From the NCBI RefSeq assembly GCF_035581365.1, contig NZ_CP141590.1, forward strand, positions 2,786,001 to 2,850,000: a stretch of DNA of 64,000 nucleotides, written 5' to 3'. Shown piece after piece: positions 25,088 to 37,000 of the stretch. The position numbers and the translations under genes were made by a program. Every line of letters begins with the position of its first letter. The stretch's first letter is position 1. The DNA comes from Tsuneonella sp. CC-YZS046. Its GTDB lineage: Bacteria; Pseudomonadota; Alphaproteobacteria; Sphingomonadales; Sphingomonadaceae. The notes under the pieces were generated by a model, which was given only the letters and a program-made list of their open reading frames with translations, was not told the origin of the DNA and did no database searches.

Positions 25088-28000
25088 CGAACACCAACCA
25101 CTCGCTTCGCACGCGTCTGCTCATCGGCGCTTCGATCGGCTCCCTTCTGCTCGCCGGCGCCGCCGAGGCGCAATCGAACCGCATCGGCCAGGGCCGTGGC
25201 GGCGGCAATCCGGCGGCAGCGGCCGCCCGCGTCGCGCAGGCCGAAGCGCAGCGCGTGACCGAGCGCAACAGCGCCACCCAGCGGGCAGTCGAGGCGATGC
25301 GCCGCGCGGCGCAGACCCGCGCCCAGATGAACGACGCGCAGGTGCAGGCACGTATCGCCGCGCAGAACGCCATCAACACTATCCCCAACGGCATCGGCCA
25401 GGGCGGGCTTCGGCAGGCGCCCGGCATCGAGATCGATCCCAATCTGTGGCAAGGCGCCAATGATCCGGTTGAGAGCGCTGGCCAGGACGGGCGCACCACG
25501 GTCACGGTCGATCAGGACCAGCAGCGCGCCATCCTCACCTGGGACAGCTTCAATATCGGCCGTGAAACCGATCTGGTGTTCAACCAGGCCTATGGCGCCG
25601 ACGCCGTCGTGCTCAACCGCGTGCGCGACGCCAGCCCCTCGCAGATCCACGGCACGCTCACCGCGCCCGGCACGGTGCTGATCCTCAACCAGAACGGCGT
25701 GCTGTTCGGCGGCACGTCCGTGGTCAATGTTCGCAATCTGATCGCCTCATCGGCCAATATTCTCGACAGCGATTTCCTCGACACCAATCGCGGCATCTAT
25801 TCGCAGCTCTCCGGCGCCAACTATCTGCCCTCCTTCCGCGATGCGGGCGGCGCGATCACGATCGAGGCCGGAGCGCAGATCACCACCCATGCGCCTGCCA
25901 GCGCCACCCAGGGCGGCGGCTATGTCATGCTCATGGGAACCGAGGTCACCAACGAAGGCAGCATCGTCACGGCAAAGGGCCAGACCCTGCTGTCGGCCGG
26001 CGATGATTTCATCATCCGTCGGGGCTACGGCACCGAGGAGAACCAATATTCGACGACACGCGGCAATGAGGTGCGCGGGCTGATCGATGCCGAGTCCACC
26101 AGCGGGACAGTCATCAACCGCGGCCTGATCGAAGCTGCCCAGGGCGACATCACGCTGGCTGGCCGCACGATCCGGCAGGAAGGCGTTCTCGTTGCGACCA
26201 CCGGCGTCAACCAGCGCGGCACGATCCATCTGCTGAACAGCGTGAGCGACGCCGAGGGCTCGGTGACGCTCGCCAGCGGCTGGGAACTGAGCGATGTCGA
26301 CGGCAAGGTGGTGGGGTCCGGCGAAGGTCTCACGATCATCCTGCCGGAGCTGGATAGTGAGGATACCGCGCTCAACGGCCAGCGGGACTCGCTGATCGAA
26401 CAGAGCGAGACCGCCAATACCAATCGCTATACAACCACCAATGGCGGGTTTGACGATCGCTCGCTGCTCGCCGATCGCCTGGACCAGTCGCGCATCGAAA
26501 TTGTCACCGGCGGTGACGTCGTGTTCGAAGGCCGATCGCAGACCAGCGCCCAGGGTGGTCAGGTCGCGGTGCAGGCGGCTGGACGCATCACCGCCGAGGA
26601 CGGGGCGCTGATCGACGTCTCGGGCGTTCAGGGCATCGCCCTCGACATGGAGTCCAACTCCATCCTTGTGAACATTCAGGGTAATGAGCTGCGGGATTCG
26701 CCGGAGAACCGCGAGAACGCCAATCTGCGTAGCACCGACGTCTGGATCGATGTGCGCGACCTGGTTCTGCTTCCGGACGGCACCGGCGGCTATGAAGGCG
26801 ATCGCTGGTACACTAAGGGCGGCCTGCTCGAGGTGGGTGGTCATCTGAACAATATGGCCCATGGCATCGGTGAATGGGCGGCGATCGGCGGCACGATCAC
26901 GCTCGCTGCCAATGAGGTGGTGGCGCAGCGCGGCGCGACCTTCGACATATCCGGCGGCAGCCTCGACTACCAGGCCGGTTGGGTGCTTTCGACCCGTGTG
27001 CTGGGCGCAGACGGCAAGCTCTATGATCTCGCCAATGCGCCGGCCGGCATGAAGATGGTCGCCTGGGGCGATGCCTTCGTGCGCGAGCATTCGCGCTGGG
27101 GCGAACAATACACCCAGGTCTGGTCCCACCCGATATCGGGCGCGCGCAGCGTGCGGCGCTGGAGTGATGGCTATACGGTCGGGCGCGACGCGGGCCAGCT
27201 CATTCTCTCGACGCCGACCGCCATCATGGAAGGCGATATCATCGCCGAGGTGATCGAGGGCGAGCGGCAGGTCAATGCGCGCGCCGATGGCATCACCGAT
27301 GGCTATGATGTGGCGCAGCATACCCGCGCGCAGCCGGGGTCGCTGGCTTTAGGGCGCTATGACCTGTTGGTGAGTAACACCAACCCCTATTCAGTGGAGG
27401 TGAAGATCGCGGATGTTGCGAGCATCGCTAAGCATCTCGCGACGGGGGACGCACTGCCTGAAGAGCGGAACGGCACCGCCTGGCTCGACGCAGGCCTGCT
27501 CAATCAGGCTGGTCTCGGCGGTCTCAACATCGAAACAACCGGCGTGATCGCCATCGACAATCCCCTGACACTGGCCGATGGCGGGGCGCTAAAGCTGGTT
27601 GCGCCAACGATTGACTTCAATGCGGACGTCACCGCCCATAGTGGCTCGATCAATGCGACCAACCGGGCAAGCAATCACTATGGAAGCAGCGCACAGGTTC
27701 TCCTGGATGGGAATGGGGGCTCGCTTATCGCGGTCGGTGAAGGCGTAACGCTCGATCTCACCGGCCTGTGGGTCAATACCGCCCTCAATGCTTCCGACAC
27801 TGGAAAGCTGGGTTATCTCGATGGCGGCAAAGTCACCCTGGCCTCTACCCATGATCTGGCTCTGGCGGAAGGCAGCCTGATAGATGTTTCATCTGGTGGA
27901 GCGATCCTCGCCCAGAATGATACAAGGGGCGGAGCCGGCGGTGACGTTTCGCTCGTTGCGGATGGCTATAATGCTATTGTTGCGCCGGATGGCACGCTCC

Positions 28001-31000
28001 TGCTCGACGGGGAAATACGTGGCGTCGGCGTGCTGGGCGGCGGCACGCTACATCTCGAAACCGGCAAGACGTTCACTGTTGGCGCGGCCGATGAACAGGG
28101 CGGCACACAAGTCGATACTGCGATCTTTCAGACCGGTTTCGCTAGTTACGAGTTAGTCGGACGCAAGGGCGTGACAGTGGCCGATGGCACGGATCTGTCC
28201 GTAGTCATGCCGGTGTTGCTTTTTGGCGAATTCGCGCCGGATGCGGCTACCGGCGCGCCGCTGTCCGAAGCGCTCGACCTTTGGACGCCACCCACCTATT
28301 TGGAAAATCCGGTAGATGGCGTTTTGACCCGGCGGGGGGGAGCAAGCCTGACTATCTCCGCCACGCTGGGAGCGCCGGCTGGAAGCGATGAGGCTATTGG
28401 CGGAATTCTCATTGGACGCCAAGCTGCGATAAATGTCGATCCTGGCCAATCCATCACGTTGCTAGGCAAAAATATTGCGGTCGATGGCGGCCTTTACGCT
28501 TGGGGAGGCAATGTTACGCTGGATGTTCCTCGCCTGGCGACAGCCGTTTCTGATGGCTACGGTTCTCCCGAACCGGGCCTGATTCGTATCGGCAGCGAAG
28601 CTGTGATCGATGTCGCCGCCCGCTCTGCTACCGCCGTGGACAGGCTGGGGCGCCGTTACGGCATTGTTGCGGATGGGGGAACGATCGCCCTCGGTGGCGG
28701 CCTTGATTGGGAGGACACCGGCTCGGCCAAGGCTGCGGATGCGTTCATCGTCATCGAAACTGGTGCGCTACTCGATGCCTCCGGTACGCAGGCGACACTC
28801 GACCTTCCTTCTACGATGGGTATGCCCTCTATTACGACGCAGGTTGTCAGTGACGGCGGTACGATTGTCGCCAAATCCAATGTCGGGCTCTATCTGGACG
28901 GCACTGTGAAGGCCGAGGCCGGCGGTAAAGGCGCTGCGGGCGGAACGCTTGGCCTTGCGCTGGAATCGGCGGCCTATCGTGTGGGGGAAGCGTATGCGGA
29001 CCTGCTCCGACCGCGTGAATTCATACTGTCGCAGGAGCAGGGCGAAAGCCTGCTTCCTGAAGGTTTCGGCGTCAATGGAGTTCATGGTGACCTTGTCGCG
29101 GGGACCGGATATTTCGGAGCCGACAGGATCGAGGCTGGCGGTTTCGACAACGTCTCGCTGTTGGTGAACGGCGCGCTGTCGTTTGACGGTAGCGTCACAC
29201 TCTCGTTGGGCCAGAGCGCTCGTTTTTATGCGGGCACATATGCGCTGACGGTCGCCGCCGCAGAGGATAGCCGGGTATCCATTGCGACTCCTTACCTGCG
29301 CCTGGCCGGCACGACGCGCATAGGTCCTGAGCATTATGAGATGCCTTCGCTTCACTGGGGCGACGGCATATCGCAGGCGCCAACGAACGCGCTGTTCTCG
29401 GTCGTAGCCGATTTGATCGATGTGCGCGATCGGGTAGGCTTCGGCGCCCGCACTGCCGATCAATCGACCGGTGAGATATTGGATCGGCGCGGCTTCGCGC
29501 AGATCGATCTCACCAGCCGCGGCGACCTGCGGATGCTTGCAGGCACGCCGGGGCGCGGATTGCCGACCAATGCCACTACGGAACTGTCTTCCTCGGGCGA
29601 CATTACCCTCACAGCAGCGCAAATATATCCGGCAACGGGTGTCGGCGGCAGAATCATGAGTGGCTATCAGGGAGAGGGTGAGGCTTTTCGGGCAGGTAGC
29701 AGTTTAACGATCCTCCGCTACGACGACAGTATTGCCGAAATGCCCTATTCCGCTTTTGGCATGCTAGCCTTGGGTGCCGAAACCATCAATCAGGGCGGCG
29801 TGGTGCGCGCGCCCTTCGGATTGATTACGATCGGTTCGACCTTCAACAGACAAGTCACGTCCTTGGTCAACCTGCTTCCAGGCAGTGAGACCTCGATCAG
29901 TGCCGCCGGACTGACGATGCCTTATGGCGGAACTGTCGACGGCATCGAATATGACTACAATGGTTCGCCCGTTGCACTCACCGCCATCAGCGGTACGGAC
30001 TGGGGTCATGGCCTCGAAGTGAAGTCCGCTCGTCTCGATGTGCAAAGCGGAGCGCTGCTCGATCTTTCGGGCGGTGGGGATCTTGCCGGCGCCGGCTTCA
30101 TGAGCGGACGGGGCGGATCGGTGGATATCCTCAAGACCGCGCTGATCAATGCCAACCCAGGCTATGGCGCGAGCGCGAGTGGCAATGCCGTTTACGCGAT
30201 AGTTCCTTCAAGCAGGTCTTCCTACGCTCCCGTCGCGCCCGATGCTGGGTATGGGAATCCGGTGGTTGGGCAACAGATCACAATCCTTGAGAGCGTACCC
30301 GGTCTCGCTGCCGGCACATACACGCTGATGCCATCCAGTTACGCGCTGCTGCCAGGCGCCTTCCGTGTTGAGATCGGTGCGGGAATGACCAGCGGCTATT
30401 CGGGTGTCAATGCGATCGGCAACGGCTCTTATCTGACGCAGGGTACACTCGGCATCGCCAATACCGCGATACGGGATACCCTGCCTAGACGGGTGACATT
30501 GACTTCCGCGGACGCTGTACGCGCGCATTCCGGCTACAACGAGATGGGCTACAACGCCTTCGTCGCGGCCGATGCCGCCCGACTGGGCATGCCGCGCGCG
30601 ATGATGACTTCCGATGGCGGGACATTGGATCTTGCGTTCACCCGCGGCACCGACAGCGCGGACGGCTTGGCGCTGCGAGTGCTGGGCGACGTGAATCTTG
30701 CGGCTGCGAAGGATAGCGAAGGCTACGCTGGCGCGGTGCAGGTGCGTGGCATCGGCGAGGTCGTGGCGACCGGCGCGCAAGCATCGGCGGGGCTGGATTC
30801 CGCGTCGGTTGATGCGGGCGCGCTAAGTGCGCTCGAAGCGCCGCGCCTCATCCTCAATGCCACGCTGTCCAGCCTGTATGGCAAGAGCGGCCGCTACGTC
30901 ACTGTGAATGGCGAGGGTTCGCTAACCATCCGCAGCGGCGCGGCGATCTCCGCCGCCGACATTATTATGGCCGGTTCAAAGTCCATGGGTAATGACGGGG

Positions 31001-34000
31001 GCACGTTGACGATCGAGGAAGGGGCCACTCTCAGCACCATTGGCATGGGTGAATCCAGCTATGATTCCGACGACGGCTATATTTTCGGCGGCCTCGGCGT
31101 GCTGGCCCTCTCCAACGGGTGGTTCAATCTGTTCCTTCAGGAAGAAAATCCCAATTCTCCCGATGGCCTCTACGTTAATGTTGGAGCATGCGTGACCGAT
31201 GCTTGCGACCGGACGACGCAACTCCTGTCCGAAGGGACCATCGCTCTTGCGACCAATCGCGTGCTCACCATCGAGAAGAAGGTGGCATATGGTACGCGCA
31301 GGCTGGTACTGGGCGTATCCTCGGTAAATCTGGGAGAGAGTGCGGCGCTGGCGGCAGCCGAGGCAAGCGGACAGTTGCCGGATGGGCTGGAACTCAACCA
31401 GACCCGCCTTGCCGAGATCCTGGCGGGGAATAACGCGACGCACGCGCCGGCGGTCGAGATGCTGGAGCTCAATGCAACAAGAGCGGTCAATGTCTATGGC
31501 GCGGTTGACCTTGATGCCTCGTCGCTCGATCAACTCGTGTTCGGCACGCCTGCTATCTTTGGTTATGGCGCCGATAGCGATGTCGCGACGATCCACGCGG
31601 GCGAATTCATCTGGACCGGCACGGACGGTGAGGCAGGCGCTCCGGTCGCCGGTCTGCTGGGTAAGGGCATGCTTGATATCCGGGCGAACTCGATCCTCTT
31701 CGGTCATGGGGCGAACACCCAATCTTCCACGGGTATCGATGAGCGGCTTGTGCTCGGCTTCGGGCAAGTCAACCTCACAGCAGCCGAGCGTATTGTCAGC
31801 AGCGGCAAAAGCATGCTTTCGGTCTATGAAACACGCGGCGACTATGTGACCGGTAAGGGCTGGGATTATCAGGGCGGCAACCTTGTCGTCACTGCTCCTG
31901 TGCTGACCGGGGAAGCCGGATCGATGCTCACCGTGAGGGCAGGCGGCGACGTGAGCGTGATGGCGCCGGAGGGCGTGGCGGGTGAGGTCGCCAGCGATGC
32001 GCTGGGGGCGCAGCTGGCGATTTACGGTCGCAACCTTTCGATTGACAGCGCGGTGATCCTGCCATCGGGAAAGCTCACGCTGTCGGCAAGCGGCGACCTC
32101 GTGCTCGGCGACCTGGCTCGCATCGATCTTTCGGGTCGAGCGGTCGAGATGGTTGACGTCACGCAGTATAGTTGGGGCGGCGATCTTCTGATGGAAAGCA
32201 CGGGCGGCAATATCTCTGCCAGCGCCGGTTCGATCATTGACCTGTCCGCCGTCAACAATCGCGCGGGCACGATAAGTGTCACCGCACTTGGCACAGGTGC
32301 CGGACATGTCGATCTGGCGAGTACGATTCTCGGTTCCGCTACGGGCAGGGCCGATGCCGGAGGCTCCGAAATCGCCTACAACGGAGCGGAGTTGGCGGTC
32401 CAGGCGCAGTCCCTTGCGGATTTCGGAGAGCTAAACACCCAGCTTAACGCAGGCGAGGTTTTCGGAGCAAGGCGCTTTCGCATCCGACAAGGTGACCTCA
32501 CCGTGGGTGACGGCGTGAAGGCGCAAGATGTTCAGATTGTGCTCGATGGTGGCAGCCTTACCATCGAGGGGACGATTGATGCCAGCGGTCAGGGGGTCGG
32601 CGCAATCCGTCTTGCGGCCATTGGCGATCTCGTCGTCAACGGCGCGCTCGATGCCCATGGCACGGGTCTTCGCGTAGATAGCTATGGTCAGATTATCGAT
32701 AGCCCCAACCGCGCGGTTGTCGATCTCTCCAGCACGGCGGGTACGCTGGTCCTCGGCGACAGCGCGCGGATTGACCTGCGTGCCGGTACCGATGTGCCTG
32801 GCCAGAACGATGGCGCAGCACGGGGCTCGCTCGACTTGAACGCGCAGCGCACGGCAACGGACGACGTCGCAATAGACGTGGGCGGCATGGTAGACATCCA
32901 AGGCGCCAAGTCGATCGCCGTCAATGCCTTCCGCACTTATGACGATGCGCCGCTGGCCGATCTGCCGGACGTTTCCGGCGAACGGCCCCAGCTTGTCACC
33001 CAGGCTTATCTCGACCGGATTGACCTCGACAGCACCACCTTCATCAATTTGGCGTTGGGCAATGCAGCGCTTTCCGCTCGCCTGGCGGGGCTGGGACAAT
33101 ATCATCTGCGCCCTGGTGTTGAGATCGTGAGCAATGCAGCGGTCAATCCTTCAGGAACGCTGACGGTGCTCGGCGACCTCGATATGTCGGGCTATCGTTA
33201 CGGACCGGAAGCCAACCGGATCGATCCGGCGCTGCGCGGTTTCGGCGAGCCGGGCGTACTGGTGCTGCGGGCCGCCGGCGACCTCAACATCCTAGGCAGC
33301 ATCACTGACGGTTTCGCGCCACCCGCCGCCACGGCTGATGACGATGGATGGGTGCTCACGGAAACCAAAGGTCCTAACGGACTCGTCGGCGGCCTCACTC
33401 CCTTTGGTGGGGATATCATCATTCCGATCGACGGTGTCGTGCTGGATACGGGAACGACTTTCCCGCGGGAAGCGACGCTGAATTATGACGTGCCCGTTGG
33501 CGCTCTCACTCTTCCCGCCGGCACGGTGCTGCCGGTCGACGTGGCGCTGACTGGACAGCTCACGCTCGGCGCCGGATCTGCCCTATCCGCCAACATCTAT
33601 AATGCCGATGGATCGGTGGCTTATTCTGCGGGGATGGTGCTCGACAATATGGTGACGTTGACGCCGGGGATGAAGCTGGGCGCGGGCACTGCGCTCTCCA
33701 GCAGCGCAGCGGTGGATGCCTTGATCTGGCCCAAGGGCGCGCCCTTGCCGGTCGAAATGGTGACGAACGAACGGATCACTTTGCCACGTGGGGCCCTCAT
33801 CCCGTCAATGACGGACGTTCAACTTGTCGATGATCTTGGTATCAACCTCCGTCCATCCGATCAGGGATTCATCAATCGCAATTGGGCCGTGGCCCCGATG
33901 CTGGCTTCGGGCACCAGCAGCTGGAGCTTCCAACTCGTTGCTGGGGCAGATGTCGCCTCGGCTGATCGCAAGGCGCTCGATCCGGCCTCGGTCGGGACGA

Positions 34001-37000
34001 TTCGGCTGGCAGACACCCACTATAGTGGTACGCCGACGTTCAGTAGCACGGGCAGCGAGATACTCGTATGGGCAGAAGGTAACTGGCTGGGCTACGAACC
34101 GGGCACGCCGGTTTCGGAAGAGGAGGCATCATGGTGCGAGTATGACTCGACATTGTGCGCCATGCAGGAAGTCGGTGGCGAGATACTCGTCTGGGCGGAC
34201 GGCAACTGGCTAGGCTATGAGCCCGGCACGCCGGTTTCGGAAGAGGAAGCGTCATGGTGCGAATATGATTCGACATTGTGCGCCGTGAAACAGACAGGCG
34301 GCGACCAGATTGTCTGGGCGCCTGACAACTGGCTGGGAATGCCTGCGGGCGAGCCCGTGTCAGAAGATGAACAAGCAGCCTGGTGCGCTCCCTTCCCTGA
34401 TTTGTGCCTCGTTCAGGAAGGCGGTGGGCCGAAGGTTTGGACGGGATATGATTATGTCGCGCCGGGTATCAGCGTGATCCGAACGGGTACGGGCGATCTG
34501 TCGCTGACGGCGGCGGGGGACATCCGCATGTCCTCGCTCTATGGAATCTATACTGCCGGCACGGCGACCGATCCGGGCGATGGCTACGACCTTCGGCGTG
34601 GAACCTTGCCAACTGGCGTGGTGCTTGGCGGCGATACAGATTATTCGGCCACCCTTGCCAGTTATCATGCCTGGTATCCTGACGGTGGGGGCAATCTGGC
34701 GATCACGGCCGGCGGCGATCTAGTCGGTGATATCCTGGGTTTCCGCATGCTGGAGAACGGGCAGAGCTATCAATCGAGTGCGGTCGCCGGCAACTGGTTG
34801 TGGCGGCAGGGTTCGGGTGGCGCCGTCACGGATGAAAAGATCCCGACGGCATGGTGGATCAACTTCGGCACCTATGTTTCCTCGGCAAATGGCAGCAGCA
34901 TTGCGAACCCGGCAATAACCGGCTTTACCGGCTTCGGCACGCTTGGCGGAGGCAATCTGACAGTTCGTATTGGCGGAGATGCGGGCCGCACGGCCAAGCG
35001 TGGCGGTGAAAACACTTCATTTAACTATGGTGATAGTCGTAGCGAAGGCCTTGTTCTGGCTGTTGGTTCGACCGGTCGTGTGGCAGCGGACGGCACGCTG
35101 AGGCTCACCGGGGGCGGTGACATGGTCATAAGGATCGGCGGGGCGCTCAATCCTTATGTCGAAGGTGATGCCGCCAATGCCAAAGCCAGCCTCGGTGGCA
35201 GCATTGTCAACCTGCGGGGATCGACCAGTGTTGATGCCGATTCGATCGGCGCCGTACAGGCCGGCTATCGCTCAATGTCTCTTCCTAATCCGCTCGATCC
35301 GCGCGGCACCGATCCGTTCGAGACCACGAAGGCGGAGGCGCTATCGGGTGTCACACTGGTGCCGGGCGATTCAGTCTTTACGGTGCGGACCCTTGGCGAC
35401 CAGGTGATTGCCGGCGCAGGCGACGCCACACGCAGCATCGGTCTCAATACGCAGCCCTTCACGGTGAATGGGGTCAACTATGGGGGCGGCGGCAACAGCT
35501 GGTTCAGCCTCTGGACCGATCACACTGCCATCAATCTACAGTCGGCAGGCGGAGACATCGCGCCGGGCAAGCATGGGATCGAAACGAGCCAGACACTGAT
35601 CGCCGCGGCCGACATTGCCGACACCTGGCCGGCGATTCTGCGGGTCACGGCGATGGGCGGAGATCTCTATTTCGGCGCATCGGCAGGCATGACGAATGAT
35701 CTCGTGACCCGCGACCGCCTCTCGCCCTCGCCTTCCGGCGAACTCTCATTGTTGGCAGCAGGGTCCATTTATGGTGGCGATCTGACACGTTCCTCAAACC
35801 TCGCGTCGCGCCATGTAATCAGCGTGTCTTTCACCGACACGCTCCTGCCGACACCATTTAACCCGGCATTTGTCGGACGCGAAGATGGCCGGTACAGCGA
35901 ACGCGCCATGAACCTCTCGCTCGATGGTTCGGCAATCGACGCAACCAACAATGGCGAACTCAAGACGTGGAACGATACATATTCGCTCTTCGCCTTCGGA
36001 CCCAACTCAGCTGCCGTCTCGTCGTCGAACTGGGCTGATCGACTTCCTGTGCGAATCTATGCTGTCGGGGGCGATATCGTCGGCCTGGGCAGTGGTGAAA
36101 TGCTCAGCTTTAATTCGGGAAGTGGGCGCACCTTGTTGGACTGGTATGTCGGCGGAGGCCCGCTGCGCATGACTGCTGGGCGTGACATCGTTGCAAGCGG
36201 CACCGTGGGCGCATCCAATCTCATCGTCCACAGCAACGATACTGATGTTTCGGTGATTTCGGCCGGTCGGGACATCATCTACAGCAACTTCGACATTGCC
36301 GGTCCGGGGACGCTTGAGGTCACAGCGGGGCGCAACATCCTCCAGGAGGATCGGGGTTCCTTCACCTCGATCGGGCCGATCCGGGCCGATGATACGTCCG
36401 ATGGCGCCTCGATCGCGTTGATAGCGGGCATGACCGGCGTGAACTGGGATGCGGTGCGGGACTTCTATCTCGATCCGTCTCGGCTGGCCGATCCGGCGCG
36501 TCCTCTGGGCGAACAGAATGGCGTGACCGACGAGGGCATTGTCGAGAGCGTCGGCAAGTTGGTGAAGGTCTATGACGCCGAACTCGCCGCCTGGCTGTTC
36601 GACCGTTACGGCTACGTCGCTGAGGGTTCATTTGCCGAATTCGTCTCCGCTAATGGGCTGGTCGACGCGAATGGCGTGAAGCTTCCCGCCGCACAGCTCG
36701 GGGAGCGCCTTTCGGCCCTGGGCTTCAAGGATGCGGCGACCAACCAGGGCAATCTCTCGGCCCTGCTGCGCTCGACCGATATGTTCGACTATGGCTATGC
36801 CGATGGCGCAGCGTCGCTGAATGAAGCGCAGTCCGGCTTACTGACACAGGTGCAGGAGCGGTTCGACGGTCTCTCACCGGAGCAACAGCGCATCTTCCTG
36901 CGGCAGGTCTATTTCTCGGAACTGCGTGAAGGCGGACGCGAATATAACGACGCCGATGGCCCGCGCCTCGGTTCCTATCTTCGCGGGCGTCTCGCGGTCG

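Noticed and set aside
30976-32307. 443-codon minus-strand frame inside tpsA
   Set aside because: Antisense to a continuous 4224-codon gene; no recognisable motif, composition typical of shadow translation.
34057-34428. CRISPR-like array
   Set aside because: The repeats are in-frame coding units of 123 bases without spacers; no cas genes are present.
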